A DNA stretch of 64,000 bases from Artemisia argyi (lineage: Eukaryota; Streptophyta; Magnoliopsida; Asterales; Asteraceae), in the NCBI GenBank assembly GCA_030686995.1, contig CM060702.1, forward strand, positions 68,264,440-68,328,439. Reading direction: 5' to 3'. The position numbers and the translations under genes were made by a program. Within the stretch, counting starts at the first letter, position 1. The number at the start of each line of letters is the position of its first letter. The notes beneath the pieces were generated by a model, which made no database searches, had not been told where the DNA came from, and saw nothing but the letters and a program-made list of their open reading frames with translations. Below, piece by piece: positions 34,251 to 45,099 of the stretch.

Positions 34251-36872
34251 ATGGCCATGAGTGAGCCCGGGGAGATGAACGCTTCTGGGGACCAACCAAA
34301 ATTACTATTAAAAGCCAAACCGCCGGGCAAGTTTGACATGCATATGCATACTTCCAAGCTTTCTCAGAGGGACTTAGATGACCTTATTTCAGAATATGGT
34401 ATTCCGTTAGATCTTAATCCGATGCTTCCCCCGTCAGGAATGACGATGAACGAGTTACCGGATGATAAGATAGGTATATATGTTCAGCATGTGAAGCTAG
34501 GAGGTGTTAGGATTCCTTTTTCTTCTTTTCTGCTAGGTGTGATAGGACATTTCAGAGTACATATTTCACAGCTTGTCCCGTTAGGCGTAAATAGGGTAAC
34601 CTTGTTTGAGATCCGGTGTTATAGCTTAGATGTTACACCTACCATCCCCTTGTTCCGAGTGTTTTATCGGTTGTGTAAACAGGGTCATTGGTTTTCGTTT
34701 GAGCATCGGACGGGTAAACAGGCCCGTAAATGTTTTGAGGAAATACTAACTGGGTTGAAGCGTTGGAAAGATTTTTTCTTTTTTATCGACCGTAGAGCCA
34801 TACCGGATGCCATGCCATGGAGGCACAAAGACTCACAGATTTCCGATCGGTTTCCGAGCGGTTATTCGGATAGGGATGCTAGGAAATTGGCTAGCCGAAC
34901 GGTTGTGCTCAGGAAGCCTCCTACCAGCCTTCTATGGGCGTATGGACTTACTAATACGTTCCGGAACTCGGGCCACAAACTGGTTATAAAGAATTCCGAA
35001 GGGCAGGGTAAAGCTCAGCTTGCTGTTTGTTTTTTTTTTTTTTTTTTTTTTTTTTGTTTTTTTTAGAAGGAGGTTAAGCTTATTTTACCTTGCTCTTATC
35101 TGCTTCTTTGCTCTTGTCACAGTAATTACTATGTCTGACTATCTGGAGCTTCCGGAGCTGGATGGGTCCGTTGTGAGCAAGGGAGATCCCTTATCCGAAG
35201 AGGACAAGCGTCCAGATAGAACTACCAAACCTTTGTCTCCTGAGAAAGAGATTCCTGCCAAAACTCATGCTCAATTGGTTGTTGAGAAGGAAAATTCAGA
35301 TGTTGTAGCCACTCGAGAAGAAAAAGAAAGGAAGAAGCATATGAAGAGGCTGGTCAGTAAGAAAAGGACTGCCGCTGGGTCGAGCGCAGCTCCCAAGAAG
35401 AGGAAAAAGATTCAGGGTGACGAGGAGGTTTTGTCCGAAGATCATACCGTGGACGCCACTCCTTTTCACCAAGCTGACCCGTCACATGAAGAAGGATCCC
35501 ACAACAAAGCGGATCATGAACAGGATCCTCCGGCTCATACTGCTGAGGAGGAGCATCCCTCCTTGGAAAAAACTCAAAGTCATCAGCACGGGGGATCGCC
35601 TAACCATCCCGTAAAAACTCCATCGGATGGTAATGAAATCCCTCTTCTTTTTCTTCTCTTTTTCTTACGTATATGTTTCGTCTCTGTTTATAACGAGGAT
35701 TCTCTTTTCTTTAGCTCATTCGGAACATCAAGCCTCTTGGTCCAAGGGACCATCAGCAGAGCATGAACAAGGTCCTCCGTCTCCCTCTCTTGGTAAGCGT
35801 TTCTCCGTTACCTTTTTTTTATTTATATATATTATTATTATAATATACTTCTCCCCCCCCCCCTTTGTAAAGGTAACTTACCTTTTTGTTGTTGCCAGGT
35901 AATACTGATCAAACCGGAGGGTATTTTGTACCAGGCTGGACCCTCCGGGATGACGTTCGCATGAACTCTTTCAGAGCCTGTCGAGAGATGATTGCCCATC
36001 TTGTAACTCTCGCCGAAGAGGAGGCGTTGGCTGGTTTGAATAACAACTAGCTTGTTCGTCAGGCATATATCAACTCAGGTTCAGGGGTTATTCTTCAGGC
36101 TGAGTTGTTGAGGAGGTTTAGCCAACTAAACCGTGACCATATGGAACTGTAATCGGCCTACCAAAGCTGTGAATCTCTTTCGGCAAAGTTACAGGCCGTT
36201 GAAGAAGAGGGGTTTGCTCAAATTTCTAAGTTTAACACTTTGATGAACCAGTTTAGGGCATTAGAGGACGATGAGAATCTGCCTCCCAGGCCGCTAGAGG
36301 AGATGGAAAAGGAGAAGAATGAAATGCTGAGTGAATCTGCCTCCCAGGCTGCCAAGATCCAAGACCTTGAAAAAAGGCTGGAAGAGAAGTCTCAGGAAAA
36401 TGAGCGCCTGACGAAGGACAACAAGCATCTAGTCACACAGCTAGCTACCGCCGAAGTCGTTCGTCACAACACGGTGAAGGAACTACTTCCTGCGACCTTC
36501 CGAAGGTTGTTCAATAGTGTCGAATACAAGAAGAGCTTGGGCAGGGTGTACAGCCTGTCTTATTCTGGAGGTTTTATTGATGGTGTGAGGACGGAGCGTA
36601 AGCCGGAGGATGCTCAGAAAATACTTCAGAAGGTTAAGAAACTTAACATGGATGCACCTTCACTTTGGAAGCCGGAATATCACAAGCTCTTTGAGGCCGA
36701 CTATCCTTATGTTCGGAATCTTGCGGAATCTTTCCGCCTTCCACTTGGGGATCTTATGAATCTTCTTCCTGAAGAACCGGCTCCGAAGACTACCGCCGGA
36801 CCTGTTGGCCCTTCGACCCAAGTGGGTAATGCTCCTCCTGATGCCCAGAATGAAGGGACGAAGGCTGTTTAG
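34251..36872 (+). pseudogene. Four-exon antisense gene in Tat element ('putative gypsy-type transposase' family), two stops in last exon
   Basis: Exons 34251-35007, 35123-35629, 35715-35792 and 35899-36872 have GT-AG borders, and all three introns are phase 1. Exon 1 encodes a plant domain known as 'putative gypsy type transposon' (PF04195-like): LSQRDLDDLISEYGIP, IGIYVQHVKLGGVRIPFSSFLLGVIGHF, LFRVFYRLCKQGHWFSF. Exon 2 gives an acidic/basic low-complexity stretch with nuclear-localisation-like KKRKK. Exon 4 opens with FVPGWTLRDDVRMNS and RACREMIAHL, then a coiled coil (about 36300-36460) and a conserved tail. TAG 36048-36050 and TAA 36150-36152 interrupt exon 4. The function is unknown; antisense accessory ORFs are known from Tat relatives. 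Alternative: ATG 34257. Confidence 0.72.
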
Positions 36873-37054
36873 TCCTTAGACTAGGTCTTAAGCATTTTTC
36901 TTTTGACTTGTATTTTGAATTTTGTATGGACGAATGTAACAAACTTCATATTTGACTTCATGACATGTTCCTTTAATGATTAATACTATCTTATTTTATC
37001 CGTGCATTTGATCTTCCTTTTTTACTTCTCTTGAAATATTGATACACGGTTTAA

Positions 37055-37592
37055 TAAGTGGACGAAATGCTTTGAACAATTCGTTTAATGATTGGACGGA
37101 GTGTTTTTACACGATCCGTTTAATAATTGGACGGAGTGTTTTTGCACGATCCGTTTGATAACTGGACGGAGTGTTTTTACACTATCCGTTTAATAATTGG
37201 ACGGAGTGTTTTTGCACGATCCGTTTGATAATTGGACGGAGTGTTTTTGCACGATCCGTTTAATAATTGGACGAAGTGTTTTTGCACGATCCATTTGATA
37301 ATTGGACGGAGTGTTTTTGCACGATCCGTTTAATGATTGGATGGAGTGTTTTTGCACGATCCGTTTGATAATTGGACGGAGTGTTTTCGCACGATCCGTT
37401 TAATGATTGGACGGAGTGTTTTTGCACGATCCGTTTGAAAATTGGACGGAGTGTTTTCGCACGATCCGTTTAATGATTGGACGGAGTGTTTTCGCACGAT
37501 CCGTTTAATGATTGGACGGAGTGTTTTTGCACGATCCGTTTAATAATTGGACGGAGTGTTTTTGCACGATCCGTTTAACAATTGGACATAGT
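37055..37592. repeat. 35-bp tandem array (about 15 copies) in Tat element
   Basis: The unit attggacggagtgtttttgc plus acgatccgtttaata repeats every 35 bp, with ggacg anchors at 37094, 37129, 37164 ... 37584 and a first degenerate copy at 37060. Copies differ mostly at tttttg/ttttcg and taata/tgata/taatg. It lies between the convergent 3' ends of the antisense gene and pol. Confidence 0.93.
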
Positions 37593-37656
37593 CTTGGAAA
37601 ATTGGTCCTCCATGCTATTGGAGAGACACCTGTAAATATCATATTCAAACCACCGG

Positions 37657-40570
37657 TTACATAAAACAGTTTCGCAAGTTAATTGCGTGCCAAGTTCGAG
37701 GGACCTCCCTGTTGTCCATAGTTGCAAGTTTGTAAGATCCATTCTGGTAAGCTTCAACCACCCGGTACGGTCCTTCCCAATTCGGACCCAGCTTCCCTTG
37801 GTTTTCTACCCGGCTGGCCTCATTCTTCCGGTACACAAATTCACCCACTTTGAACGCCATCGGCTTGACTCTCCGGTTGTAATACTATTCCAATTTTGCT
37901 TTGTATTTTGCCTCTCGGATAGCTGCCATCTCACGCCTTTCCTGAAGCATGTCTAAGTTTAAACGCTGCTGCGCCTCACTGTCCTCCGGATTGTAGAGCA
38001 TAGTCCGGTGTGTAGGCATTCCTATTTCGGCCGGTATCACCGCTTCGCTTCCGTATGTTAAGCTGAAAGGAGTTTCCCCATTACTAGTTTTCAGCATAGT
38101 CCGAAAGGCCCACATGACATTTGGTAGTTCATCAACCCATCCGGCTCTCTCCCTTCCGAGTCTTGCCTTTATGCCGTGCATCAAACTTTTGTTTGCCCTT
38201 TCGACTAAACCATTGGCTTGAGGATGTGCAACGGCGGTGTTTATCTGCTTTATTTTTAATTTTTTGCACCATCCTTTGAACGGGTCGTTCACAAAGTTCG
38301 TCCCGTTGTCCGTCACTATTATTCCTGGCAACCCGAAACGACACACGATGATCTCCCATACGAACTTCTTCACGTCTTTTCCGGTTGTCTTAGCCAGCGG
38401 TTTGGCTTCTATCCATTTTGTAAAGTAGTCTACCGCTACAATCACATACTTTACTTTCCCTGGTGCTTCTGGGAATGGTCCTAACATATCCATTCCCCAT
38501 TGGTAGAAAGGCCATGGTGCCATTATAGAAGTCATGACGGTTTTAGGCAGTTTGGGAACTGGAGCGTGAATCTGACAAGAATCGCACTTGTCGATTTCCT
38601 CCCTCGCGTCTCTATGCATGGTTGGCCAATAATAGCCTTGCCTTATCAACTTGGCTACTACTAACCTTGGGCCGGAGTGCATACCACATGCGCCTTCGTG
38701 CACTTCCCGGATAATGTAATTTGCCTGTAACGGTCTGACGCACCATAGCATGGGGTTTAGATAAGACTTTTTGAAGAGCACCCCGTTTTCCATTACGTAC
38801 TGAGGGATCTTCATTCGTAAAGCTCTTGCTTCGTTTGTGTCCTCCGGCCAGATCCCATCTTCCAGACATCTGATGATAGGAGTCATCCAATTGTCTTCTT
38901 CTTCTTCGACTATGGCTCCCACTTGTTTTTCCTCGGTGGAGGGATTTTCCAGCACTTCAACCAAGATTTCTTTGGTCAAGTGGTTAAATGCTACCGAAGC
39001 TAACTTACTGAGCACATCGGCTTTCTGGTTTTGAGTTCTCGGTATATTATAAATCTTGAACTTCTTAAAGTTGCCTATGTATTCCTTTGCCTTTGCCAAA
39101 TACCGAATCATACTTTCTTTGGTTGCCGTGAAGTTGCCGTTTATTTGGCTTGCTACCAATTTTGAATCAACTCTGACTTCTAACTCCTCCACCTTCATTT
39201 TCTCGGCAATTCGTAAGCCGGCCAAGAGTGCTTCATATTCCGCTTCGTTATTAGTGCTTGGAAAATTAAGATGGAGGGCATACGTGTGTTCACTATGATT
39301 AGGACCAATTAGCACTAATCCCGCTCCTGACCCCTTCTTGCTAGATGCTCCGTCTGTGTATAATATCCAACAGCTCGAATCCGAGACTTCTTGTACCTCT
39401 TTGAAATAGGGTTTTCTTCCTGATCCTTCGGTTTCGACCGGGACCTCCGAGATAAAGTCCGCGAGGACTTGTCCCTTGATTGCACTCTTAGGTATATAAT
39501 CTATATCGTAAGCTCCCAATTCCACATCGTACTTTGTCAACCTGCCTGATGCTTCTGCCTTACTGAGGATCTGCTTTATCGACTGATCTGTTATGACTTT
39601 TATAGGATGAGCTTCAAAATATCTCCTAAGTCTTCTGGAGGCGTGCAATAGAGAAAGAGCTAATTTCTCTACCGGGGCATAATTTCTCTCCGCCTCTTGC
39701 AACGTTCTGCTTACATAATGCACAGGGAGCTGCCTTCCTTCCCTTTCTGTCAACAACACCGCACTGATAGCGCCTTCGGCAGCCGCTAGATACATATACA
39801 ATACTTCTTTTGCTCGGGGAGTTGATAAGGATGGTAGATCTAATATGAGCTTTTTGAGTGACTGGAAAGCATCTTCGGCCTCCTTGGTCCATTTGTATGC
39901 GTCCCTGTTTTCTTTGGTTATGTTTTTCAACGATTCAAAGAAAGGAAGAGACCTTTCGGCGGACCGAGCAAGAAATCTGTTCAGAGCGGCTAGCTTTCCA
40001 CTAAGAGATTGGATCTCTTTCAAGGTTCCTGGGGACTTCATCTGTGCAATTGCCTTCGTGTTTTTGGGATTTGCCCTTATGCCCTCGGATGTTATCATGT
40101 ATCCTAGGAATTTTCCTTCCTCAACACCAAACGAGCATTTCCTGGGGTTTAACTTCATGTTAATTCTCCGTAGGTTTCCGAAGGTTTCAGCGATGTCTGC
40201 CAACATCTCTTTCTCTCCTTTGCTCTTAATTACCATGTCGTCCACATAAGCCTCCAAGTTCCGGCCTATTTATGTCCAAAAGGCAGAATCGACGAGACGT
40301 TGGTAAGTGGCCCCCACGTTCTTTAAACCGAAGGGCATTTTTGTATAACAATAGGTTCCTTGTTCCGTGTAAGAAGCACTTGTACTTGAACCCTACTACC
40401 GACTCTATGTTCCAGTCAATCTCCGGAAGGGGATAATAGTCTTTCGGACACGAAGAGTTCAGATTCTTGAAGTCGATACACATGCGCCAGCTTCCGTCAC
40501 ATTTTTTGACTAGGACGGGGTTGGAAATCCAAGTGGGGTACCTTACCGGCCTAACTATCCCTGCCTTTAA
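37657..40570 (-). pseudogene. pol: Tat pol: RT, dual RNase H, integrase
   Basis: From about 40570 the minus strand encodes the RT N-half (GIVRPVRYPTWISNPVLVKK, MCIDFKNLNSSCPKDYYPLP). A deletion of roughly 50 bp and a frameshift follow near 40360. The long frame 40257-37885 (790 codons) starts at the YVDD catalytic box. It then has RNase H 1 (about residues 155-235), RNase H 2 with the YTDGASSKKGSG, NNEAEYEAL and VRVDSKLV acidic residues (300-415), and integrase (about 520-740: HSGP..C..C, GMDMLGPFPE, VTDNGTNF, GLVERAN). TAG at 37885-37887 precedes a final conserved piece (37657-37860, FVYRKNE..GKLGPNWEGPY). A TGA lies before RT near 40568. Broken at four points or more. Confidence 0.9.
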
Positions 40571-40748
40571 TCAATCGTCTACTTCTACCATCACTACCCT
40601 GTTCTTTTCGGCAGAAAGGTTTCGTTTCTTTTGAGCAACAGGAGTGTCGTCAACATTTACATGCAAGTGATGTCTTATCAACCGCCTAGGGACTCCTGTC
40701 ATGTCAGAAGGCTGCCATGCAAACACATCCTTGTTCCTCCTTAAGAGC

Positions 40749-40952
40749 TCAATAAGGTACCTTCGGCCTTCTCTTGAGAACCCTTTTCCCGATGATAACC
40801 TTCTGCTCCGAAAATGCAGGATTCACAAGTATCTCTTCGGTTGTTTCTTCCTCGACGGCTTTAGCCTCTCGGCGCTCTTCTTTCATCGGAGTTACAGCCG
40901 CCTGGTTTTCTTCCAGCCTCCTACATTCCGAAACCATCGCCGGGCGAGCCAT
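40749..40952 (-). pseudogene. Tat linker between protease and RT, shifted frame
   Basis: The acidic/basic linker ECRRLEENQAAVTPMKEERR.. continues the gag-protease protein in another frame after a frameshift near 40955. It overlaps the end of the frame above. It would tether protease to RT; no enzyme motif. Confidence 0.65.
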
Positions 40953-42832
40953 TCGGTGGCTATTCCTCCCGGGGTGGGAAACTTAACCATAGAATGGATA
41001 GTGGATGGAATAGCCCTAAGCCCTTTCAAACCTGTTCTTCCTAGGATCACATTATAAGGTGAAGGAGATCGCACCACGCAGAATTTCATCATTGTCCTTC
41101 GGAAGAGCCCGTTATCACCGAATTTCACTTCCAATTCTATTTTTCCCAAAGGTTTATTTGTTTCTCCGAAAAACCCAACTAGCGTTGTACTTGTTTCCTC
41201 CAGCTTCCTTCTAATGGTGTGACTAAGGTTGCGAAAACAATGCTCATACATAACATTTACAGAAGATCCTTCGTCTACATAAATTCTTCGTACCAAATAT
41301 CCTTCTATGTTCCCCTCTATTATGAGTGGTTCCTCTGACAAATCTCCTGTTGCAATTGAAGGAAAGACTATCGGTGTTTTCATCCATTCCTCCTCAATTC
41401 CCCCGTATCCTCTCTTCCTACTTCCTGGTGGACTTCTAATCATGTTAATTACTTTGGCCTTCCCCTTATCGTCTCTTCTTTGCTGTTCCCGGTTATTTCC
41501 GGCGTCTCTTTGCCTCCAATCTCTTAACAGATGATCGAGCTTACCGGATTTCAATGCAACCTCTAATTGCTTCTTAAGCTGATGGCAATCGTTAGTAAGG
41601 TGGCCCTTCTCTCCGTGGTATTCACAAAACCTATCCATATTTTCTGCCCTTGGCCTACCGACCATCGGTGGAGGTTGGGGTAGGTTTAAGTGGCGCTCCG
41701 TTGCCAAGATCTCCCTCGGCGGCTTGATCAGGGAATCTATGCCGGGACGGTCGTTGTGGAATTTAGGGAATTCGTTGCGAGGATAATTATTTCGGTTGTC
41801 ATTGCGATTGAAGTTGTTTCTCGGAGATACATAAGGTTGGAATGAATCCCTTCGTCTATGGTCCCCTCTGCGGTCATCCTTAGGTTTACCTCCGTAACTA
41901 CCCTTGACCATCCTATCGACTTTAGGACCGGTATATCCCCTTCTGCTCTGATCCGGCCCTTCGCCCTTGGGCAATTCCGTATCCCGATAAGCCTTCTCAG
42001 ACCTTATGAAATCGTCCACTCGGGTGAACATTTCGGTTACCGTACGCGGAATTTTATCGGAGAACTTCTTGGCGAGAGTCGGACATTTGTGTGCTTCCAT
42101 GAATGCCGAAATGCGCATGATTTCCGGCACGCCACTAATGTAACTTGCTTCGTCCGTCCATCTCTCCTTAAAGTCGGATAGGGACTCATGGGCATTCCTG
42201 GTGATCCTTTTGATTTCCGTAGGGTCCTTGGTACATTTCTTCCGTAGCGAAAACCTAGTTGCAAACTGTTCCCTCAGATCATTCCAACTGTCAATGCTAC
42301 CCGGGTCCAAACGTTCGAACCATCCTCCGGCCGCTCCATCCAACGTTTGCTGAAACATAAGGCACCAAGTGGGCATAGGCCATTTCCCTTGATTAGCGGC
42401 TCCGGTGAACCTTGTGAGATGATCGTTCGGATCCGTCGATCCATCGTAGAATCTCATATTCAACGGCATGACATAGTTGTCCCCGGAGAATTCAATAATT
42501 CTGCGAGTGAACGGAGATCTGGATACTTCTTTGAATGGTTTCCTTAAATCATCATCGGTTTCTACAACCCTTCGGTTCTCGATGATTTTATCTCCCTCGT
42601 CCCCGAAGTCGAGACGTATCGGCTTGAGCACATTTCCCCCTTGAGCGTTATGCTTCTTGATTAGCTCAGTTAAAGATGCTACGTGGCCGAGGATTAATTC
42701 TTGCAAGTTAGGCGAATTACCCTCCGGATCGTTATGGTTTGTGTTATCTGTGTTTGGGTCTTTGTTGTCCCGGCTCCCTTCCCCCCGTGGATTAGGCGTG
42801 TGGAAAGGAGGGGGTCCCGTTGGATCGGCCAT
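40892..42832 (-). CDS. gag: Tat gag and protease, long open frame
   Basis: ATG 42832 (MADPTGPPPF) is chosen because it lies just downstream of the PBS on the minus strand; the frame upstream of it is LTR/PBS sequence. The protein of 646 aa has gag (NMRFYDGSTDPNDHLTRF, GAAGGWFERLDPGSIDSW, FATRFSLRKK), a Tat-type knuckle CEYHGEKGHLTNDC and a retropepsin-like region (YVDEGSSVNVMYEHCF, YNVILGRTGL). The active-site motif is D-E-G, not the usual D-T/S-G. The last about 20 codons after PGGIAT are out of frame relative to the family, so the protease-RT fusion is lost but gag itself is intact. Confidence 0.85.
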   Translation of the reverse strand: MADPTGPPPFHTPNPRGEGSRDNKDPNTDNTNHNDPEGNSPNLQELILGHVASLTELIKKHNAQGGNVLKPIRLDFGDEGDKIIENRRVVETDDDLRKPFKEVSRSPFTRRIIEFSGDNYVMPLNMRFYDGSTDPNDHLTRFTGAANQGKWPMPTWCLMFQQTLDGAAGGWFERLDPGSIDSWNDLREQFATRFSLRKKCTKDPTEIKRITRNAHESLSDFKERWTDEASYISGVPEIMRISAFMEAHKCPTLAKKFSDKIPRTVTEMFTRVDDFIRSEKAYRDTELPKGEGPDQSRRGYTGPKVDRMVKGSYGGKPKDDRRGDHRRRDSFQPYVSPRNNFNRNDNRNNYPRNEFPKFHNDRPGIDSLIKPPREILATERHLNLPQPPPMVGRPRAENMDRFCEYHGEKGHLTNDCHQLKKQLEVALKSGKLDHLLRDWRQRDAGNNREQQRRDDKGKAKVINMIRSPPGSRKRGYGGIEEEWMKTPIVFPSIATGDLSEEPLIIEGNIEGYLVRRIYVDEGSSVNVMYEHCFRNLSHTIRRKLEETSTTLVGFFGETNKPLGKIELEVKFGDNGLFRRTMMKFCVVRSPSPYNVILGRTGLKGLRAIPSTIHSMVKFPTPGGIATEWLARRWFRNVGGWKKTRRL

Positions 42833-42860
42833 CTCTTCTTCTGAGTAGAATGAATAGCGG

Positions 42861-42878
42861 GTCCCACGGATGGCGCCA
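42861..42878 (-). other. Tat primer-binding site
   Basis: The minus strand reads TGGCGCCATCCGTGGGAC three bases after the 5' LTR end (TTCAACA). The TGGCGCC start is shared with other Tat and Athila elements. Confidence 0.75.
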
Positions 42879-42881
42879 ATT

Positions 42882-43354
42882 TGTTGAAGTAATAGATTGC
42901 GGGCGTGTCTAGCAGCTGGGACAACCCTTCTTGGTGAGCTTGTTGAGGGAGAACGAGGGATCCTGCACAAGAGAAATACACGTTAGGCTCGCCTTGGGTG
43001 TAATCCCAAGACCAACCTCCGGTGTAAGAGTAAGTATGTGAAGACCCGAAGGGTTGTAAAGGTAATTGAATACGTGGTGTGTGTGTTAGTTGAGAAACTT
43101 AAATGAGGTGAGGGGTATTTATACTACCCACACCTCATTACCTACTTTACCTCGGGAAAGAGCACGCCATACCTAGTAGGTGAGTGTCAGGTCACTTGGC
43201 CGACACAATCCCTTAATTTCTCGGATTGTGTTGTGACTCGGCTCAAGCTTTAACGGTGAAGAGAGGTACGTTACTTTCGGTAATCCTTCGGCTCATGGTC
43301 TGGAGGCGTTTGAAAAGTCCGAAGGGTCCTACCTTTCGGACACATACGCCAACA
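42882..43354 (-). repeat. Tat 5' LTR (473 bp)
   Basis: On the plus strand it starts TGTTGAAGTAATAG and ends ACGCCAACA (inverted TGTTG/CAACA). It is complete, unlike the 3' copy. A TATA-like aaatacccctcacc region lies near 43110-43125 on the minus strand. Confidence 0.88.
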
Positions 43355-43538
43355 CTACTCCATCTTAGTTGACTACACAGCTAGACTAAACACTGTCAGA
43401 TACATAATTATTATATTTAAACCTGTAGCAAATGGATCATGATCCAATGAAAAAGCTTTTGTAATTTCCTTTATAACTTCATAGCAATGTATTATGGCAT
43501 ATAAGTAAAGTAAATACAATCATTAGCTAGTGCAAGCC

Positions 43539-44168
43539 TTATGTTGAACTACTTGAAAAGATAGATTCAATTCTACTCATGATCACATCAAAGAAACTAC
43601 CACTCTCCTCATCAATTCCACCCATGGTTGCATCAAAGAAACTACCACTCTCTTCATCGTTTCCTAAAGCATTAGAATCAGCGGTAGGTTCCTCGTCTTT
43701 ATCTTTTGTAATGGTATCATATATATAGTTTGTCCCCAACCCAACTGCAACTTGCTCGCCAATACGTTGAGCGGTTGAACTGGTAGAAGGGAGTGCAGAA
43801 CCCTGATTCAGTCCTGAATTACGCCACACACAGAGTGGGTGAACCAAGAAACTGCAGCTCTTACACTCGTACACAAGGCCCTGAATTAGTTTTCGACAGA
43901 TTTGACAAGGTTCTGTTTGGTTGAGTTTAGGTTTGTAAACCACAAGACTCATTGCGTGGGGGTGGTTCGTGGTGGAGGTGAGCCTGGTGGGACACTGGGC
44001 GCAGTAAACATGTAAGTAAAATTGGCAGGAGGCGCAACTGAACCGTGTCCCGTTTCCAACAATCTTGCAGCCGTCACAGATGTATGGTGTATCATCATTA
44101 TGCTCAGCAAGTTTGTGTGCTGGGTGCAAAAAGTGTGCTACTAATGCATTGGTGGACAATGGTGCCAT
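43539..44168 (-). CDS. DC1 (cysteine/histidine-rich C1) domain protein, intact
   Basis: A 209-aa single-exon protein. Two DC1 zinc-binding units: residues 15-57 (HPAHKL..CDGCK..CASCQFYLHVYC) and 69-113 (HPHAM..CQICRK..CKSCSFLVHPLC). These plant domains bind zinc and are linked to stress, hormone and defence responses; the partner and role of this protein cannot be read. The C-terminus (171-200) holds two 15-residue direct repeats DEESGSFFD(A/V)(T/I)M.. and an acidic, Ser-rich tail, without domain likeness. No signal peptide or membrane segment. It lies 184 bp right of the Tat 5' LTR, so element and gene share the intervening DNA. Confidence 0.9.
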   Translation of the reverse strand: MAPLSTNALVAHFLHPAHKLAEHNDDTPYICDGCKIVGNGTRFSCASCQFYLHVYCAQCPTRLTSTTNHPHAMSLVVYKPKLNQTEPCQICRKLIQGLVYECKSCSFLVHPLCVWRNSGLNQGSALPSTSSTAQRIGEQVAVGLGTNYIYDTITKDKDEEPTADSNALGNDEESGSFFDATMGGIDEESGSFFDVIMSRIESIFSSSST

Positions 44169-44250
44169 CAGAAGTAATTTGACTTGGTATAGATGTGAAA
44201 TCTTAGTGTTATGTACTTATCTTGATTATCCAAGTGTTATTGTTGTATCT

Positions 44251-44257
44251 ATTTATA
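44251..44257 (-). promoter_or_regulatory. TATA box of the DC1 gene
   Basis: The minus strand reads CTATAAATAG about 85 bp before the ATG at 44168, an ideal plant TATA distance for a short 5' UTR. Confidence 0.6.
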
Positions 44258-44299
44258 GAAGCAAGAGGTTTCCTAGAGCATATGTTGACCGTTGAGTGT

Positions 44300-45099
44300 T
44301 GACGAAACTTTTCATTTTGACTCGGTTTTTAGGGTGGTCATGCATATAAGCTAGTTTAAAAGTTTACGTTTGAGTCCAGCTCAAATTTGGCCACCATTGT
44401 AGAAAACTTGCATTATGACGTCTTGTTCTATGAGGGCGAAAGAAAATGCATAATGTGGTCCTAGCCTGCATATTTGATGCTTGTATGTCACAGTAATTTT
44501 TTTTTTATATAAAATCATTAATATGGTGTGTGTTAGATCAGTAACTAAACCATTTTATATTGGTTTAAAGTATGGTTTCAAAGTCTTTTTAGTCCAATAC
44601 TTAATGGCCGGAGTCAATGGTCGGGTGGAATAGTTATGCTACTAGGTCCCATATACTTCAATTCCATGTGGAATAGTTGTCATTTTGAATCAATCAACAA
44701 GCCACCATAATAGAAATGGTAAGGCTAGTGACAATAAGGTCACACGACCGAGAAGATTGATCGATTCCATTTGGTCGCTACTTCCGTGGCTATTTGATCG
44801 AGGGAGGAAGAAAAGCCAAAACGGTCGTGTAGTTGATCGATTGAAGTTTTTTTTTTTTTTTTTTTTTTGCCTTTGTGTGTGTATTAATTAATTAAAAGAG
44901 GTATTTTGTGGGGTATTATTTTTGTAGTGTAGGTTGTCTTACTGGGGCACTCAATCGCCTGCAGGTCGTTGGAGAGAGAAAGCTGACGTGGCAGGGAAAA
45001 AGAGGGGGATTGAATCCCCTTACTGTGTCCAGCCTAATATTGAACTTATCCGACTCTTGTTCTATGAAGACCAAAGGAAATGTTATGCTGTGGTCCGGC
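44300..45099. other. Intergenic DNA upstream of the DC1 gene
   Basis: No gene. A cttgttctatga..aa.gaaa.tg..atgtggtcc segment at about 44422-44461 is repeated at about 45056-45098, the latter ending at the hAT target site. A T-run lies at 44848-44867. Confidence 0.5.

Larger units (their letters stand above)
33419..43354 (-). mobile_element. Ty3/gypsy Tat-lineage element with antisense accessory gene
   Basis: Minus-strand order: 5' LTR (42882-43354), PBS (TGGCGCC at 42878 downward), gag-protease, RT, two RNase H domains, integrase, 35-bp tandem array, a plus-strand accessory gene, polypurine tract, 3' LTR (33419-33792). Dual RNase H and the PBS define Tat. LTR copies share 374 bp (33419-33792 and 42981-43354) with seven differences by eye, so the insertion is fairly young. 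The 3' LTR lacks the last 99 bp present in the 5' LTR. Coding regions carry a few stops, frameshifts and one small RT deletion. Confidence 0.92.

Noticed and set aside
37055..37592. CRISPR-like array
   Set aside because: A head-to-tail 35-bp tandem repeat without spacers, in a plant genome.
37687..42848. Several plus-strand ORFs of 60-134 codons (for example 39845-40249 and 41858-42181)
   Set aside because: Antisense shadows of Tat pol and gag. None has introns or a promoter like the true antisense gene at 34251-36872.
44685..44891. 68-aa ORF upstream of the DC1 gene
   Set aside because: It ends in a T-run, giving poly-Phe; no domain likeness.
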